Shown here: one piece after another, positions 53,555 through 62,395 of the stretch | Layout: each line of letters begins with the position of its first letter | How positions within the stretch are numbered: position 1 is the first letter of the stretch | Source: Deltaproteobacteria bacterium | Lineage (GTDB): Bacteria; Myxococcota_A; UBA9160; UBA6930 | Reading direction: 5' to 3' | DNA: 64,000 nucleotides | Assembly: GCA_029261815.1 (NCBI GenBank) | Contig: JAJDAQ010000098.1 | Coordinates: 95,781-159,780 of the forward strand | Position numbers and translations under genes: made by a program | The notes under the pieces: generated by a model | What the model was told of the DNA's origin: nothing | The model's database searches: none | The model's input: the letters and a program-made list of their open reading frames with translations, nothing else

Positions 53555-55366
53555 CTAACCGGGCGGCCGACCTCGCGCGATCCAATGGTCCGCAGCCTCC
53601 AGCCGCCGCTCCAGCTGGCGGACCGTCGCTTCGGTGATCCGTTTGATTCCGACGCGGCGATTCAACTCGGCATTGATCTCCGCATGCCCACGCCGCGTGG
53701 AGTGCACGAGGCTGCGGACACGGGCACTGTTCATCTCGCGGAGTTCGCGGCGCCGACTACGGCCCGCCCGGGGGGGTGCCAAGAGGGCCGGGTCCGGCGC
53801 CGGTGTCGGAAGGATCTCGTCGTGGTTCGGCGGCAGGAGCACGAACTCGTCATCGGAGAAGTCGTCGTCGTCGCCGACGAGGCCGGGAATCGGCTCTCCG
53901 TCTTCGTCATCGGGAACCTCGACCGGTTCGAGTGGCTTGCCGTCCGATTCGATCGCAACCGCCGATATCGCCGAGAAGAGGGCGAGCTGCTCCTCTTCCC
54001 GCTCGGCCTCGGGGTCGCGCTCCGGGGCCTCCCGTTCGTCGGGTTTGCGCAGGTTGTGACGGCGCTGTTCGGCGATACCCATGGCGAACGCGCGCAACCG
54101 AACGTCGTCGGGAATGAACATGTAGGCACGTTGCTGACGCAGGCCAGCCTTGAATCGGACGAGCCTCCCCACCGCCTGGCGGAAGAAGAGATCGGTAATC
54201 GTGTGGGTGGCATAGACGCCGACGCGGAGCCGGGGAATGTCGACGCCTTCGCTGACCATGCGCACGGCAACGATCCACGGCGACGTCCCCGCCGAGAACT
54301 CGGCGATCTTCTCGGACGCGCGCGGGTCATCGGAGGTCGCCACCGTCACGGGCCGACCCACCAGCTTCCCGAGCTGCTTGCCGATCCCCCGGGCGTGGTC
54401 CTGGTCCATCGCGATGACCATTCCCCCGGCCGTCGGGTCACCTTCCCGGACATGGAGAAGCTGTCGGTGCGCTTTCTCCAGAACGGCCGGAAGCCACTCC
54501 CCTTCGAGGTCGAGCGCCGTGCGCAGGCGTTGGCTTGCGCGCACGCGGCCGAGCGGGTCATCGAAGCTGGCGCGCCAGGTCAGTCCGTCGGCGGTCGACC
54601 ACTCCATCCGCCCGTTGATGCGGGGGAAGTAGACCGGGCGCACGACACCACGGTCGGCGAGTGCCTCGCCGTAGCCGTACTCGTAGTCGGCCTCCGCTTC
54701 GTCGCCCACGTAGCGGACAAACGGGATGGTGCTCTGATCCGAGCGGAATGGCGTGCCCGACAGACAGAGCCGGCGAACCGCCGGATCGAATGCGTGTCGC
54801 ACGGCGTCGCCCCAGGTGCGGCTGTCGGCGGCGTGATGGATCTCATCGAGAACCACGAAGGCAGTGCGCACGAGCGGGCGAAGCGCGTCCGGGTTCGCAG
54901 CCACCTGCTGGTACGTCACGACAATGCCGTGCACGTCGGACGGCAGCGTGCCGTCGTGGGCCGACCAATTGGGGTCGAGATGGATTCCGAAGTCCTCGGC
55001 TGCGTAGGACCACTGGAGCTTCAGGTGCTGTGTGGGAACCACGACGACGAGGCGTTGTGCGGCACGATCGATCAGCAGCCGGCGGGCCGCCGTCAGCGCG
55101 AAGGTGGTCTTCCCCGCTCCCGGCGTCGCGACCGCAAGAAAGTCGCGCTCGCGGGCGTCGGCGAGCGCCTGGAGTGCCGCGCGTTGCCACGCGCGCAATC
55201 GGATCCGCGCGACCAAGCTCTCCCCCCAAACCCACGACCCAAAACCACTGAGGCATCCGGCGTGGTGACGCGCGGATGCGAACCCATCTTCGACTGCAGC
55301 AGAGGAGCCGCCGGCGGACACCGGGGGAGGCGTGGAGCCTCCGGCGGGAGGCGAAAGATAGAACAC
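53555..55366 (-). CDS. DEAD/DEAH-box (SF2) helicase; exact start uncertain
   Basis: ATPGAGKTTFAL Walker A, VVLDEIHHA, LCLSGTPFRSD, RQAVGRLVRF. Confidence 0.92.
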   Translation of the reverse strand: MFYLSPPAGGSTPPPVSAGGSSAAVEDGFASARHHAGCLSGFGSWVWGESLVARIRLRAWQRAALQALADARERDFLAVATPGAGKTTFALTAARRLLIDRAAQRLVVVVPTQHLKLQWSYAAEDFGIHLDPNWSAHDGTLPSDVHGIVVTYQQVAANPDALRPLVRTAFVVLDEIHHAADSRTWGDAVRHAFDPAVRRLCLSGTPFRSDQSTIPFVRYVGDEAEADYEYGYGEALADRGVVRPVYFPRINGRMEWSTADGLTWRASFDDPLGRVRASQRLRTALDLEGEWLPAVLEKAHRQLLHVREGDPTAGGMVIAMDQDHARGIGKQLGKLVGRPVTVATSDDPRASEKIAEFSAGTSPWIVAVRMVSEGVDIPRLRVGVYATHTITDLFFRQAVGRLVRFKAGLRQQRAYMFIPDDVRLRAFAMGIAEQRRHNLRKPDEREAPERDPEAEREEEQLALFSAISAVAIESDGKPLEPVEVPDDEDGEPIPGLVGDDDDFSDDEFVLLPPNHDEILPTPAPDPALLAPPRAGRSRRRELREMNSARVRSLVHSTRRGHAEINAELNRRVGIKRITEATVRQLERRLEAADHWIARGRPPG

Positions 55367-55438
55367 CTGCGCCCCGCGTCTCGCGAACGGCGTGTCGAAG
55401 ATTCCCTAGGCTCGGGCCTTGCGCAGAGGGAGCCCATC

Positions 55439-56185
55439 ATGTCGCGCCGCGTCCACCTGGAATCTCCGATCTCCGGCCGCCCCGGCATCGCGGCGATCCG
55501 CCTCGACGACGGAAGAGCGAACGCCATGCAGGGCGAGTGGCTTTTCGAGTTCAACGAGGCGCTCGACGAAGTCGAGTCCGCATCCGAAATCCACAGCCTG
55601 GTGCTGCATGGACGTGAGGACTTCTTCTCGGGAGGCCTCGACCTCAAGGTGCTTCCAGACCTGACGCCGGACGCGCTGCAGGCCGTCACCGGGCAGTTCG
55701 CCAAGACGATGCGCCGCGTCTTCCTGTTCCCGAAACCCGTCGTCGCCGCCGCATCCGGCCACGCGATCGCCGGGGGGATGATGCTGTTCCTCGCCGCCGA
55801 CATTCGGCTCGCCCAGCGCGGAAGCACTGCGCGCTTCGGGCTCAACGAGGCAGTGACCGGCATCCCGTTGCTGGGCGGTACCGCCGGGCTCTCCCAGGCC
55901 ACGATTCCTCGCGAGTTCCATACCGAGATGATCCTTCATGGCCGCCTCGTCGGCGCGGAAGGTCTCTTCGAGCGTCGGATCGTCCATGAGCTCGTCGACG
56001 AACCGGCACCGTTGTTGGATCGCGCCATCGAGCGCGCACTGGAACTCTCGGACGTGGACCTACCGGCCTACGCCATGAACAAGTGGCTGGTGCGCGGCCC
56101 GACGTGGGACGCCGCTGTCGAGGCTTCGGCCCTGTTGTCCGAGGCTGCGCCCTCCGAAAACCTCTTCGCCCGGATCCGGCGCTAG
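55439..56185 (+). CDS. Enoyl-CoA hydratase/isomerase (crotonase) family
   Basis: MSRRVHLESPISGRPGIAAIRLDDGRANAM...FFSGGLDLKVL...AASGHAIAGGMMLFLAADIRLA. Confidence 0.9.
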   Translation: MSRRVHLESPISGRPGIAAIRLDDGRANAMQGEWLFEFNEALDEVESASEIHSLVLHGREDFFSGGLDLKVLPDLTPDALQAVTGQFAKTMRRVFLFPKPVVAAASGHAIAGGMMLFLAADIRLAQRGSTARFGLNEAVTGIPLLGGTAGLSQATIPREFHTEMILHGRLVGAEGLFERRIVHELVDEPAPLLDRAIERALELSDVDLPAYAMNKWLVRGPTWDAAVEASALLSEAAPSENLFARIRR

Positions 56186-56916
56186 CCCCCGCTCAATCTC
56201 CGCGACGCTGGCGCATCGGTTTCCGCCAGGAACGTCTCGAGGACTTCCTGTGACGGTTCGAATCCTTGACGCAGGGCCCGCGGATTCGAGATCCGGTCCA
56301 TCCGGAACATCCGAATGGCATCCTTGTCGAGATCGAGGGCAACGATGTACCAGACCGGCACGTCAACGAAGATGCCGTGCGGCTCGATCCGACGCCGCGT
56401 ACGGGCACCCTTCCGGTCCTGGTAGTCGAAGCCGAGACAACGCCCCTCACTGAAGCAGCGTTCGAACGCTGAGAGCAGTGTGGGAACGGTCTCCCCCATC
56501 GATGCTCGGATGTTCTCCGACGCGGTGCCGGCCACGATGATCCTCTCGGCCAACCGACGCAGGTTCCGACGGCGTTGCTCGGGCAGGGATGCCAAGACCT
56601 TGTTGACCGCTGTCTGGCTTCCGCGGGAAAACGGAATCCCGGACACGAGATGCGACAGCTGGACCGACAGCCACAGCCCGACCGCCTCGTGCTCCTCCAG
56701 ATAGAGCGGCGGAAGCGGTGCGAACCGCGCGAAGCGGATGCCACCGCCGCGCCCCCGTTCGCCTTCGATGTCCATTCCGCGCAGACGCAGCGCGGCCACG
56801 TCTCGCCGCACGGTCCGGACGGACACGCCGAGTTCGAGGGCGAGATCGCCCATCGTCGGGTTCCGGTCGGACCGAAGCAAGGCGATCAGTCCCTCACGGC
56901 GTTGGCTGGCGTTCAT
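56182..56916 (-). CDS. WYL-domain transcriptional regulator (DeoR-type HTH)
   Basis: RREGLIALLRSDRNPTMGDLALELGVSVRTVRRDVAALRLRGMDIEGERGRGGGIR; start set at MNASQRRE. Confidence 0.9.
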   Translation of the reverse strand: MNASQRREGLIALLRSDRNPTMGDLALELGVSVRTVRRDVAALRLRGMDIEGERGRGGGIRFARFAPLPPLYLEEHEAVGLWLSVQLSHLVSGIPFSRGSQTAVNKVLASLPEQRRRNLRRLAERIIVAGTASENIRASMGETVPTLLSAFERCFSEGRCLGFDYQDRKGARTRRRIEPHGIFVDVPVWYIVALDLDKDAIRMFRMDRISNPRALRQGFEPSQEVLETFLAETDAPASRRLSGG

Positions 56917-56947
56917 CTTTCCTCCGGTGCCGTAAGGATGGCGCATT

Positions 56948-56970
56948 AATAGGTCAGTTCTTGGCCTATT
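56948..56970. promoter_or_regulatory. 23-bp imperfect palindrome, candidate WYL-regulator operator in divergent promoter
   Basis: AATAGGTCA-GTTCT-TGGCCTATT: 8 of 9 arm positions paired; between the 56916(-) and 57032(+) starts. Confidence 0.65.
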
Positions 56971-57031
56971 TGGACATAGTCTGGCTCCAACGCAGCCAAC
57001 CCCCACAGCCGTGGGACATCAAGGAAACGCC

Positions 57032-57406
57032 ATGACCACTCTCGAAATTGGACAGGAAATCGTGCGGCTCTCGAACGCCGGACAAGGCCTCGACGCCGTC
57101 GACAAGCACTACGCCATGAACATCGTCAGCATCGAAGGCCAGGCCGGGGACGGGTTCCCCCAACGCCTCGAGGGCTTCGAAGCCGTGCGGGGCAAGAGCG
57201 TCTGGTGGTACGACCATCACGAAGTGCATCGGTCGACGGCAGCCGGTCCGTTTTGCGGACACCGCGACGACCAGTTCGCCGTGCTCTTCGAGATGGACGT
57301 CACACTGAAGGACACCGGCGCGCGCTCGCAGATGAGCGAGGTCGGACTCTATACGGTGGCCGACGGCGCGATCGTGCAGGAAGAATTCCTCTACGGAATC
57401 GGCTAG
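57032..57406 (+). CDS. SnoaL/NTF2-like small protein
   Basis: Alpha+beta barrel-like 124 aa protein: VDKHYAMNIVSIEG...RGKSVWWYDHHEVHRS...VGLYTVADGAIVQEEFLY. Confidence 0.75.
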   Translation: MTTLEIGQEIVRLSNAGQGLDAVDKHYAMNIVSIEGQAGDGFPQRLEGFEAVRGKSVWWYDHHEVHRSTAAGPFCGHRDDQFAVLFEMDVTLKDTGARSQMSEVGLYTVADGAIVQEEFLYGIG

Positions 57407-57413
57407 GCCAAGC

Positions 57414-57451
57414 GGGGTCGCATCGCATCACTCGCGGTGCGGCGCGACCCC
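57414..57451. terminator. Stem-loop between convergent genes
   Basis: GGGGTCGC ... GCGACCCC perfect 8-bp stem. Confidence 0.45.
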
Positions 57452-57456
57452 CAGGC

Positions 57457-58530
57457 TTAGTTCGTCACGACATTCGTGGACGGCGTATAGGGAAGATCGA
57501 GCGTACTCAGTAGCCCAGGGGCGTGCGCGCACAACACTGGCAACGCGTTGATCACGCGCAATGCCGTCGCCTGGACACCGCCGGTGTTGTGGTCGCCGTC
57601 CTCGCCCGTGACATAGCACTCCAACTGAACGGTAGGATTCCCCGTCACGATGCAGCGGTGAACGCCAGAACGGCCGACCGGCGGGGCCGGCCAGTGAGCG
57701 GCTTCTCCGTCGGCCAGACGGTTCACGTGCTCGGTCACCACGACGGCGCGGCCGTGCGCCATTCCCTCCAATTGAAAGCGCACCGCCGAGCAGCTTCCAG
57801 CCGGGACACGCATCATTGGCGTATCGAAACCATCGTCGGTGTAGTGCCGCTCGAAGGACTCTCGGATCTCGTCGAGCTCGATCCCCAGTCGGTCGGCCAT
57901 CATCTGCACCATGCCACCCCACCCCATCCGCAGGACTCCGGGCATTGCGAGCGGCGGCGTGTAGTCGGCATCGCGCCCAAAGCCGAAGCTTACGCCCGTG
58001 AACTCGGGATCCTCATAGGTCGAGTAATCGCAGAGTTCCTGGACCCTCACTTCATCGATCTGGTCCGCGAGTTGGAGTGCCGCGAGCGGAAGAACGTCAC
58101 CGGAGAAACCCGGGTCCATGCCGCTCACGTAGAGCGTCGAGCGCCCCTTCTCGCACGCCTTCGCCAGCGGGTCGCGCATCCGCTCCGCCGCGAAAGGCGG
58201 GTAGACCAGGTGGATCATCGAGGTCGATGCGACGTTGATGCCGGCCGACAGGATTCGCTCGAGTTCGGGAATGACCTCCTGGGGCCGGGTCTCACCCTTC
58301 ACGGTGTAGACGACGGCGTCGGGCTTCAGCGCGAGCAAGGCGTCGACATCGTTCGTGGCGAGGACGCCGGTGTCGTCCGCGATCCCGCACAGCCGCGCTG
58401 CATCCTTGCCGACCTTGTCCGGACTATGAGCGTGGACTCCGACGAGTTCGAAGTCGGGGTGACGAATGAGATGGCGGAGACTGTGGAAACCGACGTTGCC
58501 GGTTCCCCATTGGACGACGCGCAGGGTCAT
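57457..58530 (-). CDS. NAD(P)H-dependent amine dehydrogenase/dihydrodipicolinate reductase-like protein
   Basis: LRVVQWGTGNVGFHSLRHLIRHPDFELVGVHAHSPDKVGKDAARLCG. Confidence 0.85.
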   Translation of the reverse strand: MTLRVVQWGTGNVGFHSLRHLIRHPDFELVGVHAHSPDKVGKDAARLCGIADDTGVLATNDVDALLALKPDAVVYTVKGETRPQEVIPELERILSAGINVASTSMIHLVYPPFAAERMRDPLAKACEKGRSTLYVSGMDPGFSGDVLPLAALQLADQIDEVRVQELCDYSTYEDPEFTGVSFGFGRDADYTPPLAMPGVLRMGWGGMVQMMADRLGIELDEIRESFERHYTDDGFDTPMMRVPAGSCSAVRFQLEGMAHGRAVVVTEHVNRLADGEAAHWPAPPVGRSGVHRCIVTGNPTVQLECYVTGEDGDHNTGGVQATALRVINALPVLCAHAPGLLSTLDLPYTPSTNVVTN

Positions 58531-58648
58531 GGGAGCCTCGGGACGACCTGAATCGGTCGTTGTGGTGTTGCAGGGTCTCGATCAAGTCCTCATCGGGATA
58601 CTTGATGAAAAGCACGGAGCCGCCGGCGGTTCGGGACGCGCGGGCGCG

Positions 58649-59485
58649 TCAGATCATGTAGCTGTCGCCGGCCGCCCGGATCGTGATCTCGCTGATCGAA
58701 ACGCCCCACGGCTGATTGATCGCGTACACGATCTGGTCCGCCAGAAGCGTCGGATCGAGCGCGAAGTATCGGATGTCGTCGATGTTGGTCAGGTCGTCGG
58801 GCGGATTCTCGCCGAACACCTCGCCAATCTTCTCGAAGAACGATCCCGCGTTCGCTCCCAGGATCCCGACGAGCGCGCCCTGGTTCACGATTCCTTCGCC
58901 GAGCGCCGTTCCCGGAACCCCGGTGGGCTTGATCGTCGTCACCTTGATGCGACCCTGGGATTCCTGGCGCAGTGACTCCGACAAGAAGTTGACCGCGGCC
59001 TTGGTCGCGCCGTAGACACCAGCGCCCGCGACGGGGGAGTTCCCGTAGATCGAAGACAAGTTGACGACGTGGCCACGCCCCTGGGTGATCATCGCGTCGT
59101 GGACGGCCGCGATCCCGTTGAGCACCCCCTTGAAATTGATGTCGATACATCGGTCCCAGGCGGCTGCCGCCTCGGCATGGTCGGCATGAAACGCGAGCGG
59201 CATCACACCGGCGTTGTTCACCATCACGTCGATGGCGCCATACTGGTCGAGGGCCGCGGTCGCGAGCGACGCCATCTCTGCACGATTCGTCACGTCGGCA
59301 CGGACTGCGATCGCGGCGCCGCCATCGGCAACGATGCCGGCTGCCGTTTCCTGCGCTGCGGCTTCGTCGACATCGGAGGCGACGACATTGGCGCCCAACG
59401 CCGCGCACTTCTGCGAAACAAGACGACCGAAGCCGCCGCCGGCGCCCGTGATGACGAGCGTCTTTCCATTGAGGTGATTCTCCAC
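58649..59485 (-). CDS. SDR-family oxidoreductase
   Basis: LVITGAGGGFGRLVSQ, NNAGVM, YGATKAAVNFLSESLRQE. Confidence 0.93.
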   Translation of the reverse strand: MENHLNGKTLVITGAGGGFGRLVSQKCAALGANVVASDVDEAAAQETAAGIVADGGAAIAVRADVTNRAEMASLATAALDQYGAIDVMVNNAGVMPLAFHADHAEAAAAWDRCIDINFKGVLNGIAAVHDAMITQGRGHVVNLSSIYGNSPVAGAGVYGATKAAVNFLSESLRQESQGRIKVTTIKPTGVPGTALGEGIVNQGALVGILGANAGSFFEKIGEVFGENPPDDLTNIDDIRYFALDPTLLADQIVYAINQPWGVSISEITIRAAGDSYMI

Positions 59486-59488
59486 GCG

Positions 59489-61336
59489 TTACTCCTGTGG
59501 CCGGTAATGAATGGGAGAGGTGTATGCGCGTTCCTGGATGGACGGCCCATACCCCGTCGTCGACGGATCGACCTGGAGCGCGATCGCATCGAGCAGGGAG
59601 TGCCTCGGCGTCGGAACCTCGAGGACACGCACGTAGTAGAAGGCGCGCTGGTCGGGCTCGAATGCCGGATCCGTCCACAATGCCGAGAGCGTCGGGGCAC
59701 CGTGTTCGTTCGTGTAGGCCCCGGTCTCGCGGTCCACGGTATCGGGAACCTGCGGAACGCGGCCGTCGGACCCCGCTTGGCGATCCCCGGCCCAGGCCAC
59801 GTCGTAGATCTGTTCGTGGGTCTTGCCGTCGGCCAACCAACCCTTGACCACCTGCACCCGGTCAAGGTGCGCACTCTTCGGATCCTTCGCGGCGTGGATC
59901 AGGAGCGAAGGCGCCGTGGTGAGCGCGCTCAGCTCCCCGCCCATCGGGACACCGCCGGCGCGACCGGCCGCGGTGATGTCTGGAGCCTGCTCAGCACCCG
60001 CTTCGAAACCCGTCCCACCAAACACCTGGACCCGGATCCGCGGACCCGTCGTCGCGTAGACCTCGCGGCGCTGGAACGCCGCCAGGATGGCCGCGCGGGT
60101 GTTCTCTTCCGCCCAGACTGCGGCGAGTCCCGAGGCGGACATGGACCAGGACGTACGGCCACCGGTCCCACTCCGCGCCGGTTTGCTTTCGGGCGTCGAG
60201 TCGCGTGCGAACTTGCCCCAGAAGTTCGGCTCCTCCGCACTGGAGACACCCGAATGCGCGTCAGTCGCGCCGATCAAGCCGAAGCGATACGGGTTGAAGC
60301 CGATGCGTTCTTCGATCGCGAGGCCGGTGCGGAGCGCAGACCGGACGTAGTCGGCCTCTCCCGCCTTGTAGTCCGAGGGCCCCTGCTGGATGTAGAACTC
60401 GTAGGTCTCGAAATCGGCGAAGGGATCGTCGGGAGAAAGGGCGGCGTGGGTCTCGGAGTCGCCCTTGAATTGGGTCGCCTCGACGACGCGCTCCCACTTC
60501 GCGCGCTGCTTCACCCACGCTTCGTCGATCGGCGTGCCGCGTAGCCGCGTCTCTGCCGGGAACATGTAGCCCTTCGAGATATTCGAGTTGTGCGGAATCG
60601 CAGTGAACTCGGCCCCCGTCGCGGCCGACGTCTCGTCGAGCCAATTCCACAAGTCCTCGGGGTAGTTGCTGTCGGTCGATGAATAGGGATGGAACTGTTT
60701 CGCCACGTCTGCACCCGCGCTGGTGAAGACGACGCGATGCAGGTTCGCGCCGGCTGGAATCGAGCTCCACTCCCACCCGATCAGGGCGGTGAACTCGCCT
60801 GGCCGGTTGTGCGCATCGGCGACCTCGACCGCTTGCTGCCACACGGTGCTGCTGATCGCATCGGAACCCGGGATCGTGAAGCCCAGCTTCGTCTCGGCGG
60901 CGGCCTGGACATCGTTCGTATCCGGGAGCACCGTGGCGAACGCGGCCGGCCCCCCATCGCTATCCACTGCGCGACGGATGTACCACTCAAGACCGTATGC
61001 GATCGCGCTGTCGACGAAGCCCAGGTCCTCGCGCGGGATGCCGTCTTCGACCAGGGTCTTCATGACGCCGAGGTACTCCGCGTGATCAGCGACGACGAGG
61101 AAGTCGAGCGGCGTCTGGATCTGCACGCGCGCGCGGTTGCCCGAATGCACCACCGGCAGGCCCCGCGCATAGCGGTACGCCGTCGCGGGGTCCGACGTCT
61201 GGTTGCCATTCAGATAGGCGTCAAAGGAGTTGGAGCTGTGGAGGTGCGTGTCGCCCCAAAGAAGTTGGGGCTCAGCAGCGGCAGGAACCGAGAGCAGAAT
61301 GCCCACGACGAGAAGCGCGACAATTCGCTCAGACAT
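59489..61336 (-). CDS. DUF3604-family secreted protein
   Basis: Signal peptide MSERIVALLVVGILLSVPAAAEP; LLWGDTHLHSSNSFDAYLNGNQTSDPATAYRYARG, VVADHAEYLG, GATDAHSG. Confidence 0.88.
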   Translation of the reverse strand: MSERIVALLVVGILLSVPAAAEPQLLWGDTHLHSSNSFDAYLNGNQTSDPATAYRYARGLPVVHSGNRARVQIQTPLDFLVVADHAEYLGVMKTLVEDGIPREDLGFVDSAIAYGLEWYIRRAVDSDGGPAAFATVLPDTNDVQAAAETKLGFTIPGSDAISSTVWQQAVEVADAHNRPGEFTALIGWEWSSIPAGANLHRVVFTSAGADVAKQFHPYSSTDSNYPEDLWNWLDETSAATGAEFTAIPHNSNISKGYMFPAETRLRGTPIDEAWVKQRAKWERVVEATQFKGDSETHAALSPDDPFADFETYEFYIQQGPSDYKAGEADYVRSALRTGLAIEERIGFNPYRFGLIGATDAHSGVSSAEEPNFWGKFARDSTPESKPARSGTGGRTSWSMSASGLAAVWAEENTRAAILAAFQRREVYATTGPRIRVQVFGGTGFEAGAEQAPDITAAGRAGGVPMGGELSALTTAPSLLIHAAKDPKSAHLDRVQVVKGWLADGKTHEQIYDVAWAGDRQAGSDGRVPQVPDTVDRETGAYTNEHGAPTLSALWTDPAFEPDQRAFYYVRVLEVPTPRHSLLDAIALQVDPSTTGYGPSIQERAYTSPIHYRPQE

Positions 61337-61414
61337 GATTTGGCCTCCATGCGGCACGTGGCAGCGGCGCGCGATTCTACCCCGAGTCGCGCTCGAACGG
61401 GCGAAGCGGCCTTC

Positions 61415-61431
61415 CGCTAGCCGGGCTAGCG
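61415..61431 (+). promoter_or_regulatory. Perfect 7-bp stem with 3-nt loop upstream of NTF2-like gene
   Basis: CGCTAGC-CGG-GCTAGCG, about 30 bp upstream of ATG 61462. Confidence 0.4.
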
Positions 61432-61461
61432 TCAGCGCACCTCGCACCCGGAGAGACTCCC

Positions 61462-61899
61462 ATGATCGAAGAAACCATCGAGCGCTGGCACAAGGCCATT
61501 CGTGGCGACCAGACCGTGCTGGACGACCTCCTCGCTGAAGACGTCGTCTTCCATTCGCCCGTCGTCTTCACACCGCAAGAGGGCAAGACCGTCACGAAGC
61601 TCTACCTCAGTGCGGCCAGCAATACCTTCGGCGGCGGCTCGAAGAAGGATGGCGCCAGCGCCGGTAGCAGCGACAGCAAGTTCCGATACATCAAGGAAGT
61701 CATGGTCGGCGACCAGGCCTTCCTTGAGTTCGAAACCGAAATGGATGGCAAGTACGTCAATGGCGTCGACATCATCCGCTGCAACGATCAAGGTCGGATC
61801 ATCGAATTCAAGGTGATGATCCGCCCACTCCAGGCCATCCAGACCGTCCACGCCATGATGGGACGAATGCTGAAGCAGATGCAGGGCGGCGACGACTAG
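61462..61899 (+). CDS. NTF2/SnoaL-like protein
   Basis: MIEETIERWHKAIRGDQTVLDDLLAEDVVFHSPVVF. Confidence 0.8.
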   Translation: MIEETIERWHKAIRGDQTVLDDLLAEDVVFHSPVVFTPQEGKTVTKLYLSAASNTFGGGSKKDGASAGSSDSKFRYIKEVMVGDQAFLEFETEMDGKYVNGVDIIRCNDQGRIIEFKVMIRPLQAIQTVHAMMGRMLKQMQGGDD

Positions 61900-61916
61900 C
61901 GGCGGCGCCCCGCTCG

Positions 61917-62387
61917 TCAGACAGCGGGCCGAAGCCGAAAGACGCTGAACTCCCGCTGGGTGCGCCTCTCGTAGACACGCATCTGCGGAATCGTCTCGCA
62001 GACCCCGGGCCAGATCGCTGCCTTCTCAGCCGCGTTCAACAGTTCGGCGATCGCTCGAAAGCGCTTCCCCGGCAACTGCACCTCGACAGCAGGGTTCGCT
62101 TCGAGGTTGTAGCGCCAGGCCGGATGCGCCTGTTGGCCCCACGCACTCGCGACCACGTGGAAGTGACCGTCGTGCTCGATCGCCGCGAGGTGGATCGATC
62201 GCCGCCGGCCCGTCTTGCGCCCCTGCATCGTCAGCGTCGCCATCGGCATCGTCGGCATGCCCATCGAAAAGACGCGCCCGTTCGTCAGCTTGAAGAGGAC
62301 GGGGTCGAGCTTCGATGCAACATGCCGGAACCACCACGTCGCTGCCGAGTGCGTCGTGGCCCGCACCAGGAAGTCATCATCCGGCAT
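61917..62387 (-). CDS. DDN/nitroreductase-family split-barrel protein
   Basis: LTMQGRKTGRRRSIHLAAIEHDGHFHVVASAWGQQAHPAWRYNLEANPAVEVQLPGKRF. Confidence 0.85.
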   Translation of the reverse strand: MPDDDFLVRATTHSAATWWFRHVASKLDPVLFKLTNGRVFSMGMPTMPMATLTMQGRKTGRRRSIHLAAIEHDGHFHVVASAWGQQAHPAWRYNLEANPAVEVQLPGKRFRAIAELLNAAEKAAIWPGVCETIPQMRVYERRTQREFSVFRLRPAV

Positions 62388-62395
62388 CTTCCCAC

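Noticed and set aside
53144-55438. N-terminal 765 codons of ORF 53144..56185, upstream of the crotonase
   Set aside because: Antisense to the helicase and overlapping the TauD-like gene; the real crotonase starts at 55439 (MSRRVHLESP).
56255-56265. GGTTCGAATCC resembling a tRNA T-loop
   Set aside because: Lies inside the WYL regulator CDS (codes for GFEPSQ on the minus strand); no matching acceptor stem or anticodon arm could be placed.
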